Assembly (NCBI RefSeq): GCF_000716715.1
Contig: NZ_JNYJ01000101.1
Coordinates: 1 to 14,754 of the forward strand
Reading direction: 5' to 3'
DNA from: Dactylosporangium aurantiacum
Lineage (GTDB): Bacteria > Actinomycetota > Actinomycetes > Mycobacteriales > Micromonosporaceae
DNA: 14,754 bases
Of the stretch, positions 1 to 6,376 are shown piece by piece. Position 1 is the first letter of the stretch, and each line of letters opens with the position of its first letter. The notes beneath the pieces were generated by a model, which was not told where the DNA came from, searched no databases, and saw only the letters and a program-made list of their open reading frames with translations. The position numbers and the translations under genes are program-made.

Positions 1-182
1 CCGTGGCCGTCACCGGCTGGAACGAGAAACGGCTCCGCGCTGCCGGCCGCCCTTACCAGGCGGTCCACACCCATCCCGCCTCCCACGCCGGCTACTACCG
101 GCTCTGCGAAGTCAGCGGGGTCAGCCGGTTCTGCAGCTATCTGTCGCGGGCCTCGGTAACCGTCGCGGCGGTCGTTGCGTGA
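1..182 (+). pseudogene. C-terminal fragment of an FAD-dependent pyridine nucleotide-disulfide oxidoreductase
   Basis: The frame enters from outside the window and stops with TGA at 180-182. It reads VTGWNEKRLRAAG and then THPASHAGYY. This is the start of the C-terminal dimerisation domain in NADH oxidase / CoA-disulfide reductase-like flavoproteins, where HP-x-SHAGYYPGA is usual. After GYY the match ends: the expected PGA and the following 80-100 residues of the domain are replaced by about 28 unrelated residues. The gene is therefore truncated or frameshifted at about position 100. The N-terminal FAD and NAD(P) domains, if present, lie outside the window. The family call rests on a short motif, so the exact enzyme cannot be named. 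Confidence 0.5.
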
Positions 183-184
183 GC

Positions 185-204
185 GGCCACCACGCGCCGT
201 GGCC
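185..204. repeat. Small perfect hairpin after the oxidoreductase fragment
   Basis: GGCCAC (185-190) and GTGGCC (199-204) form a 6-bp stem with an 8-base loop. It starts 3 bases after the stop at 182. There is no T-rich tail, so a terminator role is only possible. Confidence 0.3.
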
Positions 205-290
205 TCCGACTACGGAGCTGAGGTTCGGATGCTGGCGTGCCGGGTGCACCGATCAACATCGAGTGGACCGGGAGTGGCGCGAGGCTGTCG

Positions 291-890
291 CTATCGCGGC
301 TCGTGGGCGCCGTACACGCGCAGGATGCTGTGACGCAGCGCTGCCGCTGTCTGCGCGGTGGTCATGCGGGCGGCGGCGATCTCGCCGCCGGCCGCATGAC
401 CGAGCGCGATGGTCGCGGCGACCAACCAGGCCGGGTTGAGGGTTCCGTCGAACTCGCCGGAGGCCTGGCCACGCCTGATCAGCCGCTCTAGGCGCTCGAT
501 GACTGGGGCATGCTGGCGGTCGGAGTCCGCTTGGTCAATGGCGGTCACCGAGGGGTGCAGGAGCAGCGGATACCGGTCGAACAGCCGCCAGGTGACGTCC
601 AGCCAGCGCAGCAGCGCCTCGGTGACGGTGTCGCTGTCAACGTTGGCGGCGTCGATGGTGGCGACGGCTTCGGCGGTGATGCGGTCGATGACCGCGGCCA
701 CCAGCAGCGGCCGGGACGGGTAGTGGGCGTAGACGGTTTGGCGGGTGACGCCGGCTGCCGCGGCGACCTCTTCCACCTTCGCGTCCGGGTGCCGCCCGAG
801 CACCTGGACGGCTGCGTCGAGTACGGCGCCGGCGCTGCGCTCGGCGTCCGAACGTCGCCGGCGGCGCCGACCACCTGTTACGTCTGACAT
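291..890 (-). CDS. TetR/AcrR family transcriptional regulator
   Basis: This is a 199-residue DNA-binding repressor-type protein. A basic N-terminus (GGRRRRRRSDAER) leads into a helix-turn-helix near residues 39-58, VEEVAAAAGVTRQTVYAHYP, typical of TetR. The rest is a helical ligand-binding domain with the usual length and poor conservation. ATG at 890 is preferred over an in-frame GTG at 926. The GTG would leave only 34 bp before the divergent gene and would put the start inside the dyad at 914-940. It faces an NTF2-like gene at 961, a common regulator/target arrangement, so autoregulation and control of that neighbour are likely. The ligand is unknown. Confidence 0.9.
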   Translation of the reverse strand: MSDVTGGRRRRRRSDAERSAGAVLDAAVQVLGRHPDAKVEEVAAAAGVTRQTVYAHYPSRPLLVAAVIDRITAEAVATIDAANVDSDTVTEALLRWLDVTWRLFDRYPLLLHPSVTAIDQADSDRQHAPVIERLERLIRRGQASGEFDGTLNPAWLVAATIALGHAAGGEIAAARMTTAQTAAALRHSILRVYGAHEPR

Positions 891-913
891 GTTGTCTAAT
901 TTATCGCCTAGCG

Positions 914-940
914 TTATCGTATACACCGTGTCAAAGATAA
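914..940. promoter_or_regulatory. Candidate TetR operator in the divergent promoter region
   Basis: A 27-bp dyad is centred on 927: TTATC (914-918), ACAC (923-926), central C, GTGT (928-931), GATAA (936-940). Positions 920 and 934 also pair, giving 10 of 13 symmetric positions. It overlaps a consensus TTGACA -35 on the minus strand (929-934) and a GATAAT -10 candidate on the plus strand (936-941). The centre is about midway between the two start codons at 890 and 961, where a repressor would shut both promoters. Confidence 0.6.
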
Positions 941-960
941 TTGATGTTTAGGGAGATCAA

Positions 961-1335
961 ATGACGCCCCGTACCGATCTGACCGGCTATCTGGTCCGCT
1001 ATCCGCAGGAGGCAGGACTGAGCGACGAGGATCCGGCGACCGTGCTTGACCGCTACCACACGCCGGACTATGAGCTGGTCAACGACGGCGTGCTGCTGAA
1101 CCGGCAGCGATTGCTGGATCACATCCGCCCGGCCCGCAAGCGGGCCTCTGGTCTGCGTGTCGAGGTGGAGCAGGCGCTGGTGGACGACGACCAGGTTGCC
1201 GCCCGGTACCGGCTCATCGCGGAGCTGCGTAAGGGCGGCACCATCACCACGGAGATCTACATGTTCGGGGAGTTGGCTGCCGATGGTCGACTGCGCCGCG
1301 CCGTCCAAGCCACCCGGACGATCCCATCCGAATAG
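961..1335 (+). CDS. NTF2-like / SnoaL-like domain protein
   Basis: This 124-residue protein has the size and pattern of a single NTF2-fold domain: an N-terminal helical part (DEDPATVLDRYHTPDYELVN), then NRQRLLDHIRPARKRAS and alternating beta strands (LRVEVEQALV, QVAARYRLIAEL, TITTEIYMFGELA). The family includes small enzymes and binding proteins for hydrophobic ligands, so no reaction can be assigned. GGGAG at 951-955 lies 5 bases before the ATG and supports the start. A GATAAT -10 candidate is at 936-941. It is the probable target of the divergent TetR regulator. Downstream it runs into transposase debris with no partner gene. Confidence 0.8.
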   Translation: MTPRTDLTGYLVRYPQEAGLSDEDPATVLDRYHTPDYELVNDGVLLNRQRLLDHIRPARKRASGLRVEVEQALVDDDQVAARYRLIAELRKGGTITTEIYMFGELAADGRLRRAVQATRTIPSE

Positions 1336-1413
1336 TTCCACAAGTACGCCAAGCGGCGCCTGGACGGTGATGACCAGTGAGGTTCGCGCACGCCCGATTG
1401 GGGGCCTTCGAAT

Positions 1414-1816
1414 TTAGCGGAGGTCGAGATGCCCACGGGCTTTGCGGTGGTGGTGGTTCGGGTTCGTAGTCGCTGTTTGATGGGGTTGCGGAAGCCGTAG
1501 GCGTCGCGGGCGACGGTTTGATGACCCGGTTGGTGCCTTCGGAGCCGGCGTAGGTGATGCCCGTGTGCAGGAACGCGAGGATTTCCGGCCACCATGTCTC
1601 GACGGTCGTGGCCAGGCGTTGCAGTACGGGAAGGTCGGCGTCGGCGCAGCGGCGGAAGAACCGGTACAGCAGGTCGCGAACCTGTTCCCGGTTCGGGCGG
1701 GTGCGGGCGGTGGCCAGCAGGTCGAGCAGGTCCTCCTTGGCGTGCCACGCGGCGGTGCCACGCACATACGCGAACCGCCGACGCTCGTGAGCGGCGCATG
1801 TGAAGTGCGTACTCAT
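1414..1816 (-). pseudogene. ISL3 family transposase, degraded C-terminal remnant
   Basis: The minus strand encodes the end of an ISL3-type DDE transposase: GTAAWHAKEDLLDLLATA, LYRFFRRCADADLPVLQRLA, ETWWPEILAFLHTGIT and AGSEGTNRVIK. The conserved tail then continues in a second frame (TVARDAYGFRNPIKQRLRTR) and finishes in a third (RKARGHLDLR) before a TAA at 1414-1416. Two frameshifts are thus visible and about two thirds of the N-terminus is missing. The remnant cannot make an active transposase. It lies between the NTF2-like and DUF421 genes and marks an old insertion. No terminal inverted repeats were identified. Confidence 0.85.
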
Positions 1817-1889
1817 TCGCGGCCGGTCGTTGTGGACCCGCGACGCGGCCCGAGAAATGTCGAGGCGAACATCCGGGTAGCGACACGGT

Positions 1890-2417
1890 ATGTTCCTGCA
1901 GAGTTGGTCGGATCTGCTCCGGGTCGCCGTCGTCGGGGTCGTGGTCTATCCCGGGCTGATCCTGGTGCTGCGCTTGTCTGGCAAGCGGATGTTGGCGAAG
2001 ATGAACGCCTTCGACCTGATCGTCACGGTTGCGTTGGGGTCGACCCTGGCGACCATTCTGGTGTCGAAGGACGTATCACTGGCCGAGAGGATGGCCGCCC
2101 TTGTGCTGCTGGTCGTCCTGCAGTTGGCCGCAACGTGGCTGTCGATGCGCTCCCGCCGGATCCGGGTAGTGCTGAAGTCCGAGCCGACCCTGTTGCTGCG
2201 CGATCGGCGTTTGCTGGACGATGCGTTCCGGTCGCAGCGGGTCACCGACGGGGAGGTGCGGCAGGCGATCCGGTCGCAGGGTAGCGGTGGAATGGAACAG
2301 GTCGCCGCGGTGGTCCTAGAGACCGACGGTACCCTCAGCGTGATCCAGGAAGGTCAGGCCGACCGGTTGACCGCGTTGCGCGGCGTCGCCGGCGCGGCGG
2401 TACCGCTGGAGCGTTGA
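1890..2417 (+). CDS. DUF421 (YetF-like) membrane protein
   Basis: A 175-residue protein with the DUF421 layout. Three transmembrane helices lie near residues 9-27, 40-57 and 67-83, and a soluble C-terminal domain follows. Characteristic stretches are RLSGKRMLAKMNAFDLIVTV and ALGSTLATIL, then RIRVVLKSEPTLLLRDRRLL and the EVRQAIRSQG segment. The biochemical role of the family is not settled; members are membrane proteins often seen near stress genes. ATG at 1890 gives the expected N-terminus; the upstream ribosome site is weak. The stop at 2415-2417 is directly followed by the ancestral stop of the convergent DUF4440-like gene. Confidence 0.9.
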   Translation: MFLQSWSDLLRVAVVGVVVYPGLILVLRLSGKRMLAKMNAFDLIVTVALGSTLATILVSKDVSLAERMAALVLLVVLQLAATWLSMRSRRIRVVLKSEPTLLLRDRRLLDDAFRSQRVTDGEVRQAIRSQGSGGMEQVAAVVLETDGTLSVIQEGQADRLTALRGVAGAAVPLER

Positions 2418-2418
2418 C

Positions 2419-2799
2419 TCAGGCAGGCTGTGGCGTCTGTCGATGCAGCGCAAGTCGTCATGACTCCCCGCTGTGGGTGTAGACGCCCGTCATGATGGCT
2501 CGGTGCGGCTCGGCGTCGCTCGCCCGACGCGCCGTTGCACGGTGGACGAGAGCTGCGACGCCGGTGCCGAGTTCCTGGACTGCGCGGTCGGTGAGCTGGA
2601 CGTCCTGCCATAACTCGACGCCAGTCCACGACTGCAGTACGGCCTGGCGATCGAGCGCCGCTCCGGGCACGATTATGAGCGCATCTTCGGTCAGTACGGC
2701 ATCATAGTGCGTGACCGGATCTCCGCCGCACAGTGAGTGCCAACCGACTTCCTCGAGCTTCCGCTGCTCGTCCGTCTTGCCTCCCCGGGTTCGTTGCAT
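2419..2799 (-). pseudogene. DUF4440 / NTF2-like protein gene with a premature stop
   Basis: The open part (stop TGA at 2458-2460) reads EQRKLEEVGWHSLCGGD, then LTEDALIIVPGAALDRQAVL and AIMTGVYTHSGES, a DUF4440-type fold of about 105 residues. Directly after the TGA the same frame continues RLALHRQTP and stops at 2419-2421. The family usually ends in a WRL-x-x-HQQTP-like tail, so TGA replaces a Trp codon (TGG to TGA). The start is also doubtful. The only in-frame ATGs (2799, 2853) have no ribosome site, while GGGGAGG sits just before AAG-ACG at about 2773-2778, where the family would start. Both ends look damaged; an artefact at one position would not explain both. Confidence 0.65.
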
Positions 2800-2992
2800 T
2801 CTGCGCACTGCTGGGCAGCGCCGCCGACTCGGTCGAGGTTCCCTGATCCGCACCTGTCGATGCTGGAGTGGCCGCGTCTACGCGTGCGCTGCAACGGTCG
2901 ATGTCATGGTGCTGTCATATACCTGCAGGAATCTCTTGAGGTCGGCGAGGAACTGTGGGAGGGGAGAAGCCTACGACGAGAGGAGCAGGCCG

Positions 2993-3508
2993 ATGACAAC
3001 GTCTGTCCACGATTCCGACATCGCGGTGACTCGACCGTCCCACGTGCTCGACCGCGCGCCCGCCTTTCACACCGTTGCCCACTATCCCAGCTTCGTTGCT
3101 GCCGAGCAGGCGAGAGAGCACCTGCACGAGCTCGGCGTCTCGGCCGAGGATGTCACGATCGTCGGCCGTGGTCTGCATCCGTTGGTCGCGGCCGAGCGTC
3201 TCGTCGCCTGGCGGGCCAGCGGTCGCGCTGCGTCGGTGGGCGCGGTGATCGGAGGTCTGGTCGGGGCACTGCTCGGACTGGTCCACCTGTTGCCTGCCGC
3301 TACGGCGTACGTCATGTTGTCCGGCTTGGCGGTCGGCACGGTGATCGGCGCGGCGACCGGGTATCTCCGTCACCGTCTGCGCACTACGCGCAGCGATCTG
3401 AAGGGCATCGGCGGGCTGCGTGCCGAGGCGTACCAGGTCCAGGTCGACGCGCGCCACATTGATCCGGCCCGGGCCGAACACCGGTTGGCCCGTTTCTGGC
3501 CCATGTGA
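2993..3508 (+). CDS. General stress protein 17M-like (YflT-type) membrane protein
   Basis: A 171-residue protein. Its N-terminal soluble domain has the GSP17M-like pattern: VAHYPSFVAAEQAREHLHEL then GVSAEDVTIVGRGL (residues 28-61). Two glycine-rich membrane helices follow near 80-100 and 103-124 (GAVIGGLVGALLGL, GLAVGTVIGAATGY), and then a short C-terminal strand region with YQVQVDARHID. Homologues are induced by general stress in Bacillus and related actinobacterial proteins occur beside stress genes; the molecular role is unknown. AGGAG at 2981-2985 lies 7 bases before ATG 2993 and fixes the start; the open frame upstream of it looks non-coding. Confidence 0.8.
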   Translation: MTTSVHDSDIAVTRPSHVLDRAPAFHTVAHYPSFVAAEQAREHLHELGVSAEDVTIVGRGLHPLVAAERLVAWRASGRAASVGAVIGGLVGALLGLVHLLPAATAYVMLSGLAVGTVIGAATGYLRHRLRTTRSDLKGIGGLRAEAYQVQVDARHIDPARAEHRLARFWPM

Positions 3509-3851
3509 GCGTGGCCAGCAACTGCCGTGAGACGCAGCGGCGCCATTGGATGGCTGCAGGGCCCGGCGGGGCGCTGGTGCGCCCGCTCGCTGAGCTCGTC
3601 GGTACCTACCACGTGACGCCCGCGCCCATCGGCCCGAGCATCACCGGATACACCGACGCCGGGATCGGCGACTCGCTTGCTGCCGATCTCGGCGATGTCA
3701 CCGGCCAACGGGCACTGACTTCGCCTGCTCCGGCGCCTCCATCGCAGCCGGGGTTGCGTGTCCCCAGATGGCCGGTAGAAGGACGTTCATCTCGTGGAGA
3801 AGGGGCATATATGACTGCCATCGTCATCCAGTGGCCGCCCCGATCGGCACC
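3509..3851. other. Gap without a recognised gene, upstream of the kinase-like gene
   Basis: The plus frame starting at 3505 is open to 3864, but its product (GTYHVTPAPIGPSITGYT and a Pro/Ala-rich tail) matches nothing I know. A 17-codon frame with ATG at 3811 ends in a TGA that overlaps the region just after the kinase ATG at 3852. It could be a leader peptide, or the original kinase start displaced by a frameshift. Confidence 0.4.
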
Positions 3852-5168
3852 ATGGTCGTGCTGAACGAGCGGTATCTGTTGCGACGCATGGTCGGGCGTG
3901 GCGGTATGGCCATTGTCTGGGAAGCGCAGGACCTGCTGCTGGAGCGAACCGTGGCGGTCAAGATGCTCAGCGATGCGCTGAGTTCCGGACCATCTACCTG
4001 CGACTACGTCCGCCGGGAGGCGGTCGCCGCCGGCCGCCTCAACCATCCGCACGTTGCCAGTGTTCACGATTACGGGGAACACATCGACGTCTCTGGTGCG
4101 GTACGACCGTACCTGGTGCTGGAGTTCGTCGATGGTGCGACGCTGACGGCACACCTGTCACGGCATGGGCCACTGCCGTGGCCGGATGCGCTGCGCGTGG
4201 GTTCGGCGGTGGCCGAGGCACTGGCGGCCGCGCACGCCGAGGGCATCGTCTATCGCCACGTCAAGCCCGGCAATGTGATGCTGGGCCCGGCAGGTGTGAA
4301 GGTGGTCGACTTCGGGGTGGCCGGCGACGTCGGGCAATCCGCGACCGATGCCGCCGGGGTGCAGTGGGGGACCCCGGCGTATCTCGCCCCTGAGTACGTC
4401 CGTGACGCAACGGCGACGCCGGCCGGTGACGTGTTCGCCTTGGGCCTGCTGCTCATCACGATGCTGTCAGGTCGGGTACCGGACCGGGAGCCGGGTGACG
4501 ATGTTGATGTCCGGTTGCTGCTGCCGGACCGCCATGTGCTGCCCGCCAGCGTGCGTCAGGTGTTGTCCCGTTGTTTGGCAACCGATCCTGGCATCCGCCC
4601 CGCTGCGGCAGCAGCTGCCGGCGCCATGCGAGACGCGCTGACCGCCGTAGTTCAGGAGGACACCACCGACCTTACAGCGCTGACGGGTCGGCCGACTGTG
4701 CGCCGGGCGACGCAGCCCGAGCTGACCGCACCGGGGCCTGGCCTGGTCGGTCAGCCGCGCCCGCGTCGGACGGCAGCGCTTTCGGCGATCGGAGGGCGGG
4801 GCGGACTCCGCCGACACGTCCAGCGCTTCGATGTCGTGCATCGCCGAGTACTCGGTCCGGGTGCGCCCCGATGGACGGTTGGCCGCCGACCCCGCGGGGC
4901 AGCGTCTCACGACGGCTTCGGTGCTGCACTGGCAACAGGACCAGCGGGCAATCCAGCTCACGATCGACCGGCCCCTGGCCCCGGGCGCCAGCACCGCGGC
5001 CGCGTTGCAGGGCAACGTCGGACCCGCAACGGCGGCGGAGACGGCCGGAACCGCGCGCGCATTCGCGGTCAACGGCCAGCCGTGCATCCGCGTTGCCCCG
5101 TGATGCTGCCGAGCTCCCGCAGGGACGAATCGTGTTCGACCGGCCGGAGCGCCTTTCTCCATCGCTGA
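3852..5168 (+). CDS. Ser/Thr protein kinase-like protein lacking the catalytic Asp, with a frameshifted C-terminus (probable pseudogene)
   Basis: The kinase domain fills residues 8 to about 265: glycine loop GRGGMAIVW (15-23, third Gly replaced by Ala), Lys in VAVK (K37), helix-C Glu (E56), DFG (153-155) and GTPAYLAPE. The catalytic loop reads IVYRHVKPGN. Residues 134-136 are Y-R-H where the family has H-R-D, so the proton-accepting Asp is a His (codon CAC at 4257-4259); the following Lys and Asn are kept. After RPRRTAALSAIGG (about 4790) this frame becomes low-complexity Arg/Gly/Pro sequence to the stop. The expected membrane helix is absent, and the extracellular domain continues in another frame. 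The start at 3852 gives the normal NERYLLRRMVG opening; no good ribosome site is visible. Phosphotransfer activity is unlikely. Confidence 0.75.
   Translation: MVVLNERYLLRRMVGRGGMAIVWEAQDLLLERTVAVKMLSDALSSGPSTCDYVRREAVAAGRLNHPHVASVHDYGEHIDVSGAVRPYLVLEFVDGATLTAHLSRHGPLPWPDALRVGSAVAEALAAAHAEGIVYRHVKPGNVMLGPAGVKVVDFGVAGDVGQSATDAAGVQWGTPAYLAPEYVRDATATPAGDVFALGLLLITMLSGRVPDREPGDDVDVRLLLPDRHVLPASVRQVLSRCLATDPGIRPAAAAAAGAMRDALTAVVQEDTTDLTALTGRPTVRRATQPELTAPGPGLVGQPRPRRTAALSAIGGRGGLRRHVQRFDVVHRRVLGPGAPRWTVGRRPRGAASHDGFGAALATGPAGNPAHDRPAPGPGRQHRGRVAGQRRTRNGGGDGRNRARIRGQRPAVHPRCPVMLPSSRRDESCSTGRSAFLHR
4798..5103 (+). pseudogene. Out-of-frame CBM2-like domain of the kinase-like gene
   Basis: In the frame displaced from the kinase, a Ser/Thr/Asp-rich linker (GADSADTSSASMS) leads to CIAEYSVRVRPDGRLAAD, then PAGQRLTTASVLHWQQDQ, RPLAPGAS and FAVNGQPC, with TGA at 5101-5103. 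The opening Cys, the Trp after the strand, the PLAPGAS turn and the closing NGxPC match family 2 carbohydrate-binding modules. About 20 residues expected between GRLAAD and PAGQR are missing. Actinobacterial kinases with a membrane helix and an outer CBM2-like domain are known, so this is read as the lost tail of the preceding gene. Confidence 0.55.
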
Positions 5169-5189
5169 GGTAACGCTATGCCGGTCCGG

Positions 5190-5455
5190 TCCACCCGTCC
5201 ACCGGCCCGCATCCATGCGCCGCACGCGCTGTGCCTGCCCACGCAGGCACTCGCCGTCGCGGACGTCGACGGTGTAGTCATCGACGGCGCGAGTCAGACG
5301 GTCGAGTTGCGTGCGTACCGCGTCGCGCTGGGCCGGGTCGCGAGCGGTCCAGCCGATCTCCCAGAGCATGGCCAGCAGCCGGGACAGCACCGCGGACGGC
5401 TCGTGCAGCAAAAAATGTTGGTCTGTCCCAGGCCTCGGGTAGGCGGGGCCGTAAC
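5190..5455 (-). pseudogene. DUF2254 membrane protein, C-terminal relic
   Basis: On the minus strand one frame reads EPSAVLSRLLAMLWEIGW, TARDPAQRDAVRTQLDRL and LRGQAQRVRR. This resembles the C-terminal segment of DUF2254 proteins (RYG...PAVLARLLALLRE...AHRAAVAAQL). The N-terminal membrane domain is absent: the match ends where the universal stress protein relic begins at 5479. No convincing natural stop follows; the frame runs on antisense to the kinase-like gene. DUF2254 is a predicted membrane protein family of unknown role. The identification rests on one C-terminal motif block. Confidence 0.45.
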
Positions 5456-5478
5456 GGCACGAGCAGCGGGGGCCGTCC

Positions 5479-5765
5479 ATGCGAGAGCATCGTAGGATCG
5501 CCGTCGGCGTCGACGGGGCAGCAGCATTGCGACGGTCGTGTGGGCCGCCGCCGAGGCGGCGGTGCGCGGCGCTCGTCTGGACCTGCGTGCGCGCCTACCG
5601 TGAACCGTTCCTCGAGTCGTTGCCGCCTGTCGCGGGCCCGGCCGGCGGTTCGCGCCGGACCAAGATCAGCGCGAGGTGTCACACCGTGGGCAGCACGCTG
5701 CAGGCGGTGACGGCCGAGCTGCTGCAGCAGGCGCATTGCCGGTCGTGTCGGTCCCCAGCCGGTAA
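5479..5765 (+). pseudogene. Universal stress protein (UspA family) relic with frame changes and an internal deletion
   Basis: The N-terminus HRRIAVGVDGAAALR is the UspA first strand and loop. The next segment, VVWAAAEAAVRGARLDL, is in a second frame from 5535. VRAYREPFLESLPPVAG returns to the first frame. GSTLQAVTAELLQQA is the C-terminal helix, and LPVVSVPSR closes in the second frame with TAA at 5763-5765. Order and ends are those of a Usp domain, but only about 95 residues are present instead of about 140, so the middle, including most of the ATP-binding G-x2-G-x9-G(S/T) region, is deleted. The frame changes largely compensate, so one frame stays open to 5838, which can mislead gene callers. 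Confidence 0.65.
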
Positions 5766-5912
5766 CCACCCGAGACCACCGGCCACGGCGAACGTCCGCG
5801 TTGGAGCGACGGTCGCAGGCGGCGCCACACCCGGCTAAACGCAACGCCATGCCGCACGAGACGGTCGCCGTGCACACACGCCGGCCACCTGGTGATGACT
5901 GCAATGCGCGTG

Positions 5913-5920
5913 AAGGAGGT
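5913..5920 (+). promoter_or_regulatory. Strong ribosome binding site deciding the start at 5925
   Basis: AAGGAGGT lies 4 bases before ATG 5925. The match to the anti-Shine-Dalgarno sequence favours this ATG over in-frame ATGs at 5892 and nearby. Confidence 0.7.
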
Positions 5921-5924
5921 ACCC

Positions 5925-6140
5925 ATGTACCACATCGACTTTTCCACCAGGCCGGAAGTGGTGGCGGCGAAGAATGCCGGCTCGCGCCCGGTACCGGCTG
6001 TTCCCCGCCGGGCGCTGCAGGGACGCATCGGTGCCATCGACCCGGCGGGGTGGCCCCGCGGCTCGAGGCCGGTCGCCGTGCTCCGGCAGGTCGGGTTGGC
6101 GGTGCGATCGGCCGCCTTCGTGCTGTGGCGGCGGTCATGA
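5925..6140 (+). CDS. 71-residue protein of unknown function, coupled to DUF4235
   Basis: I do not recognise this protein. It starts MYHIDFSTRPEVVAAKNAGS, is rich in Arg, Pro and Ala in the middle, and ends with RQVGLAVRSAAFVLWRRS, a short amphipathic or weakly hydrophobic segment with basic residues at the end. There is no signal peptide. Two facts argue it is real: a near-perfect ribosome site (AAGGAGGT) and an ATGA overlap of its stop (6138-6140) with the start of the DUF4235 gene, which itself lacks a good ribosome site. Translational coupling of the two is likely. A peripheral membrane partner of the DUF4235 protein is a guess from context. Confidence 0.6.
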   Translation: MYHIDFSTRPEVVAAKNAGSRPVPAVPRRALQGRIGAIDPAGWPRGSRPVAVLRQVGLAVRSAAFVLWRRS

Positions 6141-6376
6141 GCCGCTGGGAAGTGCACCTGGCACGTAAGCCGGTGGGACTGCTGCTCGGCGCCGGTGCCG
6201 GTCCGGGAGCAACGATGCTCCTCAAACAGATGTGGACGCTGATCCGGCGCGATGCCATGCCGGACGCGACCGACGAGGACCGCAGCTGGGGCGAGGTCCT
6301 TGCCGCCGCCGCGCTGCGCGGCGCAATCTTCTCCGCCGCGAAAGCGGCCACCGAGCGGAAGGTGTCGCCACGGTGA
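6137..6376 (+). CDS. DUF4235 domain-containing membrane protein
   Basis: This 79-residue protein matches DUF4235 over its full length. RKPVGLLLGAGAGPGATMLL (residues 10-29) is a glycine-rich membrane helix. KQMWTLIRRD and the conserved DATDEDRSWGEVLAAAALRG block follow, then AIFSAAKAATER as the second helix. The family is small, actinobacterial and of unknown function, often beside other small membrane-associated proteins. The ATG overlaps the stop of the preceding 71-residue gene, so it is probably translated by coupling. The two genes look intact although the stress-gene relics just upstream are broken. Confidence 0.85.
   Translation: MSRWEVHLARKPVGLLLGAGAGPGATMLLKQMWTLIRRDAMPDATDEDRSWGEVLAAAALRGAIFSAAKAATERKVSPR

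Noticed and set aside
891..926. GTG 926 as the TetR start
   Set aside because: It would place the start codon inside the dyad and leave 34 bp for two divergent promoters.
1565..2284. Open plus-strand frame of 239 codons overlapping the DUF421 gene
   Set aside because: It is antisense to the ISL3 remnant and out of frame with DUF421, with no recognisable domain.
2711..2992. N-terminal extension of the GSP17M-like protein
   Set aside because: It is antisense to the DUF4440-like gene, and the good ribosome site is directly before ATG 2993.
4467..5190. Minus-strand continuation of the DUF2254 frame
   Set aside because: The frame stays open antisense to the kinase-like gene, but no DUF2254 similarity continues there.
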